Source: Macrothele yani
Lineage: Eukaryota > Arthropoda > Arachnida > Araneae > Macrothelidae
Length of the DNA stretch: 64,000 nucleotides
Reading direction: 5' to 3'
Assembly (NCBI GenBank): GCA_039090855.1
Contig: CM077027.1
Span: forward strand, 104,879,187-104,943,186
Of this stretch, positions 31,063 through 42,310 are shown in pieces (position 1 is the first letter of the stretch; every line of letters starts with the position of its first letter). A model generated the notes under the pieces. It was not told the DNA's origin. It searched no databases and saw nothing but the letters and a program-made list of their open reading frames with translations. The position numbers and the translations under genes were made by a program.

Positions 31063-32219
31063 GGGACTTTAATTCAAAACCGGGTTGGACCTCCTTTAGC
31101 CCAAATAAAAAAAAAAAAAAAGAAAAAGACGGAAAATAAAAGAAAGAAAGAAAAGGCTTCTTTCGGATTTCAAAGCTCTGAGAAAAAAAACAACAACTTT
31201 CATACATCTTTTCGCACCTCTCGTAAAAGTTGCGTGGAACAACACACTGCGTTTTCATTCTCACTTCACGATTTTTGCTGCTGAGATTGCGTTACCAAAA
31301 AGAAAAAAAGCGTAATATTTGACGAAAATTATCTATGGGTGCACCAATGTACATGATGCTGAGCTCTTGTAGTTTTAAGTAATTGCATCTGTCGGAAAAG
31401 GCCGGACTTTCTTGTGTCTGAAGCTTTCCAGTATGGTCGATGTGTAGCTTGAATTCTAGTATGACTCATGACGCTTTTGACTTTCAGGACATTAACTTGT
31501 TTCAAGGATCGGAAATGACTGCAAAGATTGATCGGATGCTCCGAAATATTTGTCAACGAGGGGTAGCTATGCGAGCGGTTACGTACATCCGAAGACCAAG
31601 AGTACTGTTAACATGAACAGTGCGAATTATTAAGTTAATATCGGTGTAGCCGTGACTAAACCTCGAATTACATAGTAGGTAACTCTCATAATTGAATATT
31701 AGAGAAATTCTCTAATGAGCGTTAACCGTTATATAGAACAAATATCATGAAGATTTCCGTTGATCAAAACAGTGCAAAAAAATTGATGTTGCATTCACCA
31801 ATTCAGAAAGATAAATATTCAAACTTTAATAATGATAATGCAGAGATTAACACATGCCGATGAAGACAAATACATGCGAAGATATTTTAAGCTGACTTAA
31901 AACATTCTTATGTAAACAAATATTGAACTGAAAGAAGAACGTTCTGTGTGGTCTTCCTCCAGATTGGTTGAGTGACATTCGTCGCATGTCTGCTAAACAT
32001 GACGTAATCGTGGTGAAAACGTCCAGTTAGTTTTACAGTTTAACAACAACGGTGGGAATCGACTGACATAGGCTATTATTAATAATATAAACACCCAGAT
32101 CTATCTGTCTGTCTTTTTGGAACGCTTGGCGTCACAGCAACGTCAGAATGGTTGCGCCATCACTTATCGATCGATTCGTGTCTACTCTCGCGATGTCAAA
32201 TTGATTGGCTGCTATATAA
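31063..32219. other. Intergenic, nothing recognised
   Basis: Contains an A-rich low-complexity patch (31108-31150) and short frames without family resemblance. Confidence 0.6.
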
Positions 32220-32261
32220 TAGCACGCGATCTTTTTTAAAAGTCAAGGTGATCGCGTGCTA
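32220..32261. repeat. Perfect 12-bp hairpin, 18-nt loop
   Basis: TAGCACGCGATC (32220-32231) pairs with GATCGCGTGCTA (32250-32261). The AGCACG...CGTGCT ends recall the 3' hairpin of family B repeats. Confidence 0.9.
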
Positions 32262-32422
32262 ATTTAAAAACATTGGATTATTAATGACTCGAGTTCTGTT
32301 TTTCCGATCTACAAAATTCGAATTAAAATCTTAATATCACGGCAAGTTGCGTTTGCATATTAATTTAATTTAGCGCAATTAATTTGTGCGCTTTAATTAT
32401 TTTTTTACTTTTTTTAATTTAA

Positions 32423-32872
32423 CTAACTTTCCGAGTTTAGTGCTGATTTTATTAAACATTTTGCAAAATATCAATATATCTAAATGCTCTAACCTACAAT
32501 AAAAACTAAAATATTGAGATGTCAAAGAGAGCAAGATTGCATCTAAAAGCAGATGTCGCCCCAATAGCACACTGTGGAGAATTTAGATAGTTCCGATTTG
32601 TAATAACAGATGGCGCATTATCTTGTAGAAAAAAGCTTCGGCATGAAGTTTCAAACTAACCGTCGAATAGGACAGTCTGAAAGAAGCCGTGAAGGGAATA
32701 ACAAGTGTGCTGGAGAAAAAGTAATTTAACGCGAAAAATCAAAGTAAAAGTTATTAAGTTAAGTTTAAACGGAAACAACTTTCCGAGTTGAGTGCTGATT
32801 ATATCACACAATATGCAAAATAACTATCTATCTAAACGCTCTGATCTACAATTGTTAAACAACAAATATTTT
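32423..32872. repeat. Pair of ~95-bp direct repeats, ~353 bp apart
   Basis: ACTTTCCGAGTTTAGTGCTG at about 32,423 recurs as ACTTTCCGAGTTGAGTGCTG at about 32,776. Both continue into GCAAAATA and CTAAATGCTCTAACCTACAA-like sequence. The copies differ by roughly one base in five to six. Confidence 0.75.
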
Positions 32873-32961
32873 AAACAGAATGTTATTTATCGCGAGGTCT
32901 TTTGAAAAACGGAAATAAATAGCATATAATTTTTTGTTCTGACATGAATGAGTTCTTACTA

Positions 32962-34363
32962 CACTGCTGGCCACCCAACATGCAACACCAAGAAGGAAGC
33001 ATCCGATTGGCCTGAAATTCGCAGCATGCGTCGCCCGCGATAGGACATGCAAACGATTAGCATTGCAGGACATATGCAAATCATGTGCGCCCGGCACGCC
33101 ACTGAGAAGCACTATAAGAAGGGTGCACAGAAGGCTGGGTGTAAGTAATGGAAGTGTGTTGTGCTGCCTGACCTGTGCGTGGGAAGCTTCCTGATGCCTT
33201 GTCGCAGAATACGACAGTCATTCCAGCACGTTTCGAAGTTCGTTAGAGGACGAACAGATTATCGCGACAACGGTTTATCGTACCAAGACATCGGCGCCGG
33301 TGTGGGACCACATCCAGCCACAGTGAGGCGAGTATGGATTCGGTGGATACCGGAGGGACGGATGGACCGACATGAGCGATTGCCGCGGCCGCGGCACACC
33401 ACCGAACGAGAGGACCGGCATGTTGTGCGGCGGGCATTGACGGCTCGCACCGCCACATCACGAACGTTAGCGCAGGAATTAGGGTGTGTTGCGCAACAAC
33501 CTGTGTCTGCACGTACCATTCGACGTCGTCTGCAGGAGCGGGGACTTATCGCAAGGCCCCCATTGCTCCGATTACCATTGACGTTACAACACCGGCTAGC
33601 GGCGGCAGTGGGCCGTTGAACGCCGCCCCTGGACTACGGAATTGCACGACATTGTCTTCTCCGACGAATCCCGCTTCTGCCTGCAAAACCACGATGGTCG
33701 TCCACGTGTGGCGTCACCGCGGCGAGAGACTGGATGACGCCTGCATTATGCATCACCATACCGGTCCGTAACCTGGCGTATTGGTTTGGAGCGTAATTGG
33801 ATATGACACCCGTACCCTTCTGGTACGCATCGCCGGTACACTGAACAGCCACCGCTACATCTCCAACGTTTTGGAGCCTGTAGTCCTCCCTTACCTGCAG
33901 GACCTGCCAGTGGCCACGTTTCAACAGGACAATGCGCGCCCGCACGTGACACGCATTGTGCAACAAATCTTCACGGCCCACCAGGTGTCACTGCTGCCTT
34001 GGCCCGCCTGTTCTACCAATATGTCGCCCATCGAACACGTCTTGTCACTGATTGGCATCCGAGTGGCCCGGCAAGCACCACCCGCGGCTACGCCTGATGA
34101 ACTGTGGCAGCGTGTGGGAGCTGCCCCGACCGACATACCCCAAGCCCACATCCAAAGCCTCTTTCGTTCGATGCCGCGGCGTGTAGCGGCTGTAATTGCC
34201 AGCCATGGGGGCCACAGGAACTATTGATGTCTGCGTGTTCCGCAAATCGCACGGGCCTGTAAGCTCAATCGTTTCATCTTTGTATCTGTTGTTATGTGCC
34301 CAGTAAATCTGGCTTTGCTATCGCATGTCCTTCTTGGTGTTGCATTTTGGGTGGCCAGCAGTG
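32962..34363 (+). mobile_element. Tc1-like transposon (family T1), second copy, 1.4 kb
   Basis: CACTGCTGGCCACCCAACAT at the left and its inverse at the right, with TA flanks (32960-32961 and 34364-34365). It is the same family as 12.65-13.99 kb but in the opposite orientation. Confidence 0.93.
33161..34227 (+). pseudogene. Tc1-like transposase (family T1), frameshifted
   Basis: N-terminal helix-turn-helix at 33161-33619 (RDNGLSYQDIGAGVGPHPAT, then LAQELGCVAQQPVSARTIRR). The first-Asp box DIVFSDESRFCLQ lies around 33,650 in another frame. The last piece (33781-34227) has FQQDNARPHVTR (second Asp), NMSPIEHVLSLIG (catalytic Glu) and SLFRSMPRRVAAVIASHGG at the C-terminus. All three catalytic positions are recognisable, but two frame changes (near 33.6 and 33.77 kb) break the gene. 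Confidence 0.9.
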
Positions 34364-34365
34364 TA

Positions 34366-35099
34366 TATAAAATTTTATAACGTTTCCTTACAGAAATCCG
34401 GTTTCTATTTTATTTGTTTTCAATCTGGTTCAATTAAAAATTTCACTCCGTCATAGGACGGGCAACATCCCCTATATATTAATATTTATTTAAATCTTAA
34501 AAACAACCGCCTAGGATGGGCTATACGCTAGTTAACAAGAAAAATCCGGTTCTGCAAAAAAGAATTTTGATCTCAGAATCAATAATGACTTTCTGAAGTG
34601 CTCAAGGATTAGTCCTAAGTTGATCTTATAAAGGAATTGGAAAGAATTTTAATTATATATTAGAAGTACAAGTTGTTCTTGTGCTGTGTTTCGCTCTTTT
34701 GATGGCATGGTTATCCTTATGATGAGTGTAACCAGAATTTTAATAAGAAGAATTCAAGTTCTGTTCCAGTACATTGCCAGCCAATAACAGTGGCCGACAA
34801 TTTTCGACTTTTTTCGTTATGGTTATCAAATTATTATTTCTTTATATATTTTCGGCAGCGGATCATGAAAACGATGATTGAACTGACATATTGGCTCTTC
34901 ATTTTGAAAAAAAAATGCACTTTCCCACATTCAAATAAGATAACTGATATTTGCATGGCATTAAGATACACACTCAGCAGACAAAACACTAGAGATAGGG
35001 ATGATGGGTAGTTGACAGGGCCATACCCCCTCGCACAGTAGAACAGACCCAAATCAAACACTAGCGATAAATAGGCAGACAGCGGGGCTTCCCAACATT
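34366..35099. other. Intergenic, nothing recognised
   Basis: AT-rich sequence, no supported feature. Confidence 0.6.
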
Positions 35100-36180
35100 A
35101 TATCGCAATCGACGAACATGGTGATCTGGGCGACATTGATCGTGGACGCACTGTCCGCGCATGACAGTTGAATCATTCTATCGCCCTAGTGGTGAGAACC
35201 CTAGGTTCCCGAGGGCAACCGTATCAAGGGTGTACCGCGAGCATACCATGGACGGACGTACTAGCGCCCAGAGCGCAAGGGGCTGTCGACCACACGCCAT
35301 TGATTGCCGGGGTCAACGTAAATTAACCAAGCTCGTAAAGACCGACCGTTTGGTAACGACCGCGCAGATTACATCCAGGTGAAATGTTGGAGGCCTAAGA
35401 AGAGTCAGCAAGCGAACGGTATGGTGCAGGCTGCATACCATGGACTACGGGAACGGACGTCCTACTCGTGCGATACTGTTGACTGCTCGTCACTGGGCAT
35501 TACGCTTCGCCTGGTCCCGGAAACGTCAAAATTGGACCTCTGTAGAGCACTCCGCGTCTTGTGGTCATATGAATCCTGTTTTCAGCTGTACCGAGCTGAC
35601 GGGATTGTGCGGGTGTGGCATTGGCAGCAGGAGCCCATGGTCCCATCATGCCAGGTCGGCTCTGTTCAAGGCTGTGGTGACTCTGTGATAGTTTGGGGAG
35701 CCTTCTCATGGGACATATTAGATCCCTTAATGTGTCTGGAGAAGTCCTTAACTTCTGCGTGCAACTAGCATGTGCTGGCTGATTACCACCACGCTTTCAT
35801 GACCTTCGCCCATCCTACAGTCGTTGGTATGTTTCAGCCGGATAATGCTCCGTTCCATCAGGCTGCAACCACCCAGGAATGATTTGAGGAACACTCATCT
35901 GAGTTCGGAATTATCCTGTTGCCCTCAAGGTCCTCGGATGTAAACCGAGTGGAAGCTCTCTCGGATGCCGTGAAGCGGAACATCAGATTCATAGATCCTG
36001 AGCAGACGTTTTGGGCAGAGTTGCCGACAATGTTGCAACAGGAATGGATGGCATTACCTCCAAAAACCCTCCGGTATCTGATGAAGTCGATGCCTCGGAG
36101 TTTACTGGCTGTTATTTGCGCTAGCGGAGGACAAATACGCTATCAGGTACGCATCTCTAATGCTTTGTCTTGAATTTATA
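35100..36180 (+). pseudogene. Tc1-like transposase remnant (family T5)
   Basis: Recognisable boxes are GDIDRGRTVRA (start of the helix-turn-helix), YESCFQLYRADGIVRVW (first-Asp region, with SDES now SYES), GDSVIVWGAFSWD, and SSDVNRVEALSDAV, which stands where SPDxNxIExxWD is usual. The C-terminus has LRYLMKSMPRSLLAVICASG. Stops and frame changes occur throughout. I could not define the terminal repeats. Confidence 0.75.
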
Positions 36181-36215
36181 TACAAACTTATCTGTCTTAA
36201 GTAAGGTTCTTTTTC

Positions 36216-36275
36216 TACTCTGTATGTTAGCTGGTCGAGTCACATTATTGTGACCACCAGCTAACATACAGAGTA
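36216..36275. repeat. Perfect 20-bp inverted repeat, 20-nt loop with its own hairpin
   Basis: TACTCTGTATGTTAGCTGGT (36216-36235) pairs with 36256-36275. The loop contains GTCACA...TGTGAC. It spans the left border of the T6 transposon, so the outer arm lies in the flank and the inner arm in the element. Confidence 0.93.
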
Positions 36276-37399
36276 ACCGCCGTGTGTAGCCCAGACAGCA
36301 GCCAGGCGGGCTGGGAGGGATTTAATAAGGTGCTGGTAGGTGTTCACAAGTATGTGAAGCCATGCTGTGCATCTGACAGCTGCTGGAGGGTGCGTAATGG
36401 AGGATCCATAGAGTAAACAACGCTACTGAGGTGGTCCTACAAATGCTCAATTGGGTTTAATTCTGGGGAATTAAGGAGCCAGGAAAGTGCTTTGAAGTCT
36501 TCATCGTACCCCTCCACTATCGGACATTTCTAGCGGTCGCACTGTCGTGCTGGAAGATCCCAACGGCCCCAAGAAAAACAATCAGCATGCATGGGTGTAC
36601 ATGGTGTGCAAGGATGGATTCATAAAGAATTCGGGCCACAGGTATGAGTGGACCCAGAGAATGCCACGAAAACATTTTCCAAATCATAACGCTTCACCAG
36701 CTTGTGTTATTCCACCAATGGTTGAAGAGTGTTTGTTCGCCGATTGTTTCTCGCCTTATACGCCAACGTTCATCCGTTTAATGAAGCAGAAAACGTGATT
36801 CATCGGAGAAGGCAATCCTTCGCCAATCAGCGGAGGTCCAATTCAGATACTGCCGTGCAAATGTAAGCTTTTTCTGCCGATGGACCTTCGTTAGCAAAGG
36901 TGCAGTGGCCATCCGTTTGCATCGGAGCCCCATACGAAGCAGGGTTCACTGAACTGTCGTTTTAGATATAATTCCGGTAGCCCCCTGGTTCATTCGGCCA
37001 GTAAGTTGATCCACTGTAGCGTGTCGACGAAGCCGACGTTCACCTCTCACATCAATGGCACGTGGTGCTTTGTAGTTTCCACGTCGCTTATTGTCAATGG
37101 TGCCATTTCTCCAATCACGATACACTTTAACCACAGCAGAACGCGAACAGTTCACAAACTGCGCTGTTTCAGAAATACTGCCACCCTTGACCCGAGAGCC
37201 GATAATCATCCGTTTTTGCAAATCTGATAAATCGCTACTTTTATCCATGATAGCAACGAGTATGTGATATGTTTTCAGCATTCCTACAGCACACCTTATA
37301 TACCCTCCAAGCCAGCTCGCGACACGTGCCTTCTTTCATTGCGTACGCGCTGTTGACCTCAAAAATAGGAGGTGGTCACAATAATGTGATTCGACTGTG
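36230..37399 (-). mobile_element. Tc1-like transposon (family T6), 1.17 kb
   Basis: The shared end sequence is TCGARTCACATTATTGTGAC then CACC, present inverted at about 36,235 and 37,393. TA lies at 36228-36229 and 37400-37401. The outermost bases of the left end have diverged. Confidence 0.82.
36300..37248 (-). pseudogene. Tc1-like transposase (family T6), broken
   Basis: The intact N-terminal frame (ATG at 37248 to 36946) carries a paired helix-turn-helix: LSDLQKRMIIGSRVKGGSIS, then CSRSAVVKVYRDWRNG, then DVRGERRLRRH. The catalytic part towards 36,300 is present only as scattered fragments with stops. The transposon contains no other gene. Confidence 0.8.
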
Positions 37400-38990
37400 T
37401 AGTTTCTAGGGATTCTCTATTTAACATCCAACAATAATCAGTTAACACAGCGGAACTCCATTTACAATTATACCTCCGCTTCATCGCCGAGATGTTCTGA
37501 TGGAAGCGCTCACCATGCTCTTCACTAATTGCGGCACAGTTTGGTCGGAAGAAATTGAAGTGTGAATGCAAGAAGTGCATTTTCAAGGACACGCTACATT
37601 CCATTTCTTTACAAGAATTTATAATATTTCTAAAAACTCCATGAAGTTTGCTGCTTTAGAATTTCCCAGAAGGCCAGCTGAAACACACCAAAAGGATTTC
37701 TATGCTTTTTTTCTCCCTTTCACTGAGCATGCATTCAAAATGATCATCTTTGAAAAGTTGCCTTATTTTTGGGACAATGAAAACGCTTGCTTTTTTCGTC
37801 CGTGCTCTACGTCATAGAAATTTTTCGCTCAAATATGTGAATGCAGGACCATTCATATCCAAAGCTTTAACGAAGTTCTTCATTACTCCCAGATTTATGT
37901 GTAGTGAGGGTAGCAAAACGTTACTTGGTTATATCAAACGGGTTCATTCTTAATTTAGGAGGTTAATGATTTTCGATTAGGACAATTTCTCTTTTCTGTA
38001 ATGGGTATCTTTTGCATGACTACCCACTCACAGAGAAAGCAACAATACTTGGTGTAACCCTTTTGTAACCCTAACACAATGCAATCCCCTATAAATCACC
38101 ACATATTTACCACCCATAATTCTGATAGTACATACCTAACAGGATACTCTCCATGTTTGAATATGTTTCTTTTGTGTGTTTGTGTGGACTGTATATGCAG
38201 TAGGGATTGAAGGAAACTTATTTCCATTTGGTAATAATACAGATTTAAGGCTCAATTTAGAGGCATCTATAAATAGTCTCCACTCTTCAGGAACATGTGT
38301 AATTTTAATTGCTGCCAGTTGTTGATCAACATTATGTTTTATAGAATGTTTCCAAATCTTTATTTCTGGTACGAAATGTTGTTACTTTCACAGTATGGTC
38401 CAGGAGTTTCCATTGTTGCAACCTCGATGTGCCAAAAGCTTAGTTCAACCCGATTAGTTCAAACTGTGTGATCACATGTGGCTTTAAGGAATCTGGGTTT
38501 GGACAGAATTCTGAATCCTTGAAGTTGATGTGTGCTGTGATTCGCTGTGTAAACCATGTTCATCATTGTCATCTTCTTCGTCAGTGTCTACGGAAAAACA
38601 TTCAGGCGTTTCAGGAATAGGTAGTCCTGCGCCATGAGCCATCTTCACGGGACAAATCGCTGAAGGTATATTTGGATATGAAACTATTTTGCTCTTCTTC
38701 ATTGTCATAACGTTTTTGATACGAGGCAATATACAGAAATAACAGTACGTGGTGTGTATGTGTGTGGTTCGTTGGCTCTCTCCAAATCATTGGTACTGCA
38801 AAGGGCTTAGAACGTCCGTTACTGTTAACATACACACTCTGTTTTGAAGCACAGGTATTGCAGCATACATGTGGAGCCCATTTTTTTCTTGTCAGGTTCG
38901 CCAATTTTTCATCCGAAATTCAAGAAATCTGTTTTTTTATAGTTGCATTTAACGCACATTTTCTTGACGCAAATGTCACTTCTCCATATA
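37400..38990 (-). pseudogene. Unnamed conserved arthropod protein family, degraded copy
   Basis: In minus-strand order: GEVTFASRKCA and KKWAPHVCCNTCASK then PFAVPMIWREPTNH (38990-38740, two CxxC-type pairs); YPNIPSAICPV and an acidic stretch DTDEEDDNDEHG (about 38,690-38,560); LLPSLHIKLGVMKNFVKALD (about 37,920-37,850); LLGNSKAANFMEFL (about 37,670); SVSLKMHFLHSHFNFF and EEHGERFHQNISAMKRRY (37604-37440). I have seen this motif series in many predicted arthropod proteins and believe it is repeat-associated, but I cannot name its family or function. Stops, frame changes and gaps make this a pseudogene. Confidence 0.7.
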
Positions 38991-39359
38991 CGTAACAGAA
39001 GTTATCTTCATTATTCACACATTTACGTGATTTTTTTATTTTTCATGGGCAGAAACGAAAAGAAAGTATTTGAAACTATACAAGACGAATGTTACTGAAG
39101 AACTGAGATTCTGACTAGGTACTACACAACAACTGAAAGCATTTGTCATGCGACACCTACCACTGACTTTATCCTGAGAGAAGTGATGAACAGAAAGGAT
39201 CACGTGATCAGCACGAGGCGCCACTCCGACTGAACACGTGGTGCAAAGGGAGCTTGCTGGAATGCCAGATCATATGATAAGACCTTGGTATCACTAAAGC
39301 TGTAGTTTTGCTTTACTTTTATCAAAAGGTGTAACCAGTGAAGTGAAACACTCATAATT

Positions 39360-39735
39360 TGATAATTCTTCTTCTTGGTTACTCAGTCCAAAGACTATTT
39401 GTTCAGTAGATGTACTCTGTTTCTCCATTCTTCTCTATTCTCCGCCATCCTCTTCAAGTCACAGTGTGTCCTAGTATTAGTGTCTTGGAGTAACTGTTCC
39501 AGAAAACTATTCCCTGGCCGTTTTCTTCCTCCGTTGTCTTAAAATTTCCCTTCCAAAACTTTCAGAATCGGGCCTCCATGGAGCAATGTGTGTCCTATCC
39601 ATAACATTCTTCTTCTCTTTAACATGTTGATCAGATTTCTGGGTTCCTCCATTCTCTCCAGGACCTGCTCATTAGTCTTTCTATCGAGCCAACTTATTCT
39701 CTCCATTGTTTTATAGCTCCACACCGTTGATGTAA
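39360..39735 (-). pseudogene. LINE reverse transcriptase C-terminal fragment (second LINE family)
   Basis: It reads RISWLDRKTNEQVLERM, then LINMLKRRRMLWIGHTLLHG and KVLEGKF, the region after the reverse transcriptase of a LINE family distinct from the RTE copies here. Downstream GGCCGTTTTCTTCCTCC (antisense GKRPRGR-like) fits the usual tail. 5'-truncated. Confidence 0.75.
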
Positions 39736-40384
39736 TTTAAAAACGAGAGCTAACTGGCAATTTTAAATGTCATTTTCGTATTCAGCATCATAAAATAGTT
39801 TGGAGTTCAGGTTTTGCGAAAAACAAAATGCATTACCAGAACTTTATTCCCAGAACAAGAAATTTTACAAAGAAGTCGCATTATTAAATGCAGAATATCC
39901 TTAATTAAAAAAAGAATACCGTTAAATTAATGTTATAACAGTGAAAAGAAAGGGACACAGTAGCAAGTGTGCCGCAATCTATGACGTAGAACTACATCAT
40001 GGGTTGCTATTTCATGCACTATCTCACTAGTTCTACGTCATTAAAATATTCAGCGAAGGACAGTTGACGCATTCCTACGTTGTAGGATATGGCACAGTCG
40101 CTACTATGCCCCTTTGATTTCTTTCAGATATAAAAATTTTAAGAAATAAAACGAAAGAAATGTTTTACTTTATTCACTTAAAAGCAACTTCTACAATATA
40201 CAATTCACTGTAACTTATGCTGATTATAAATTAATGTTAGTAGAAGTAGAAGGCGTAGTATCATCGTTGTGATTAGCTATTGCTAAAATTGTTACTGAAG
40301 ACATCGTTCTTCAGAAACAATTTTTCGAACTCCTTAGTTGCCTTGTTATAAATTTAGCGATACGTCTCGGGGCCAAATGTACTC
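39736..40384. other. Intergenic; one 15-bp inverted repeat
   Basis: ATGACGTAGAACTA near 39,981 and TAGTTCTACGTCAT near 40,028 form a long-loop inverted repeat. Otherwise nothing is recognised. Confidence 0.6.
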
Positions 40385-42310
40385 TTTTTCACGCTTTCCA
40401 CCCGTAGGTTGAAGAAGCGTACATACTCCAGCTTTGTGCGTCCGTCCGCACGATAACTGGCGTAAAAATGGTTAGATTTCGATGAAATTTTATTATGCGC
40501 TAGGGAACCACCTGGGGACAAACCTTATTGAAAATGGGACAAATGGGGTCAAAGGTCACGACGTAGAAGTGAGATCCATTCCATTGCACTTATGCGTCAT
40601 AACTTGCGCAAATATGGTTCGATTTCAATGAAATTTTATTATGTGGTAGGGTACCGCCTGGGGACGAACCCTATTCAAAATGGGCGAATTGGGGACAAAG
40701 TTCAGGACATAAGAGCGGGATGCATTCCATTGCCCTTATGCGTCATAACGTGCGTAAAAATGGTTCGATTTCGATGAAATTTCAGTATGTGGTAGGGGAC
40801 CACCTGGGGACGAACCCTATTGAAAATGGACGAAATGGGGTCAAAGGTCAGGACATAGGATTGCGATCCATTCCATTGCACTTATTCCATGTTATTAAGA
40901 TGGACGTCAAGTAATTTTGCTTCCTATACTTCCAATGGAAAAACTTCTGTACACATTTTCTTCACAATTAATGTGTTCCCAAGGATGAAAATTTTAACAT
41001 CGATTAAAATCACTTCCTATTATAACTTGGAATACTTAATATTTTCTAAAACATAACCATAATTATATTAAAAATCAATAACTTTTCTTTTGGTGGTGTT
41101 GAAACCAGAAAAAGAATGGCGCGACCTGTATTTTCATGACGTCAGTAGACAAACAAATGTTGGATTGCATAAATATGGTTATGTTTTAGAAAATATTAAG
41201 TATTGGAAGTTATGAAATGAAAATATTTTAATCGATGTTCAAATTTTCTTCCTTGGGAACACGTTAATTGGCAAGAAAATGTGTACAGAAATTTTTCCAT
41301 TCAAAGTACAGGAAGCAAATTACTTGTAAATTTTATTTTGAAAACGGCTCTAAGGATTTTGATGAAAGTCGTTAACCTACCGTTTTCTGGTACTAGAAAT
41401 CGATTTATCTTGATCTCGACTTTAGGAAAATTCGTTTACTTGGTTAAATAACCACCCCAAATTACCACGTTTTCAGTGAAGTGTCATGGCGTCGTGCCAT
41501 TAGATGTTGGCGCGCTGTCACGCCATCTGTCTCATTACGTCACGCGTTGTGTGTGGATCCTATTAAAGTTTTATGACGTCACACTCTTGCGAGCAGATGG
41601 TCGCGATTCCCATTTGCCTCATTACGTCACGCGTTGTGTGCGTATGTTCGTCCGCACGATAACTCGCGTAAAAATCGTTCGATTTCGATGCCATTTTAGT
41701 ATGTGGTTGGGGAACACCTGGGAAAGAACCCTATTGAAAGTGAACGAAATGGGGTCAAAGGTCAGGATATAGGAGCGGGATCCATTCCACTGCTCTTATG
41801 CGTCATAACTAACGTAAAAAAAGATTCGATTTCGATTAAAATTTAGTATGTGCTAGGGGACCACCTGGGGACAAACCCTATTGAAGATTGGCGAAATGGG
41901 AGTAAAAGTCAGGACATTGGAGCGGAATCACTTCCATCGCCATTATGCGTCATAACGTACGTAAAAATGTTTCGATTTGGATGAAATGTTAGTATGTTGT
42001 AGGGGCGTGCATGGGGACGAATCCTATTAAAAATGGGCAAAATGGGGTCAAAGGTTAGGACACAGGAGCGGGATCTATTCCATAGACCTTATGCATCATA
42101 ACGTACGTAAAATTGCTTCGATTGCGACAAAACTTTACCATGTTATTTCGGAGGTATACTGAACCAGTTCTGTTGAATATCATCGAAATGGGATCAAAGG
42201 GCAGGGCACAGGAGTGAGATTTATTCCACAGCCATTTTCCTCATAACTTGAGTAATGATTTCTAGTATTTTGGAAAGCGTATCATAATCAATGCATTGCA
42301 TGATTTTACT
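40385..42310 (+). repeat. Family A repeat with ~150-bp tandem units, 1.9 kb including an insertion
   Basis: The left hairpin (ACGCTT 40391-40396, AAGCGT 40415-40420) and CGTCCGTCCGCACGATAACT are followed by at least seven units of CGATTTCGATGAAATTTTAG, GGGGACCACCTGGGGACGAA, CCCTATTGAAAATGG, GGGTCAAAGGTCAGGACATA and CATTCCATTGCCCTTATGCG type. The right end is AATCAATGCATTGCATG. A foldback element at 40908-41326 splits the array. Short open frames are by-products. Confidence 0.85.
40908..41326. mobile_element. Foldback/MITE-type element with ~155-bp inverted repeats
   Basis: CAAGTAATTTTGCTTCCT at 40908 is mirrored by AGGAAGCAAATTACTTG at 41310-41326. The arms extend to about 41,063 and from about 41,171, including ATATTTTCTAAAACATAACC. 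The central ~105 bp are unique. No protein. It sits inside the family A array, so it arrived later. Confidence 0.85.

Noticed and set aside
40385..42310. CRISPR array
   Set aside because: The units are directly adjacent ~150-bp repeats without short repeat/unique spacer alternation, and the context is eukaryotic.
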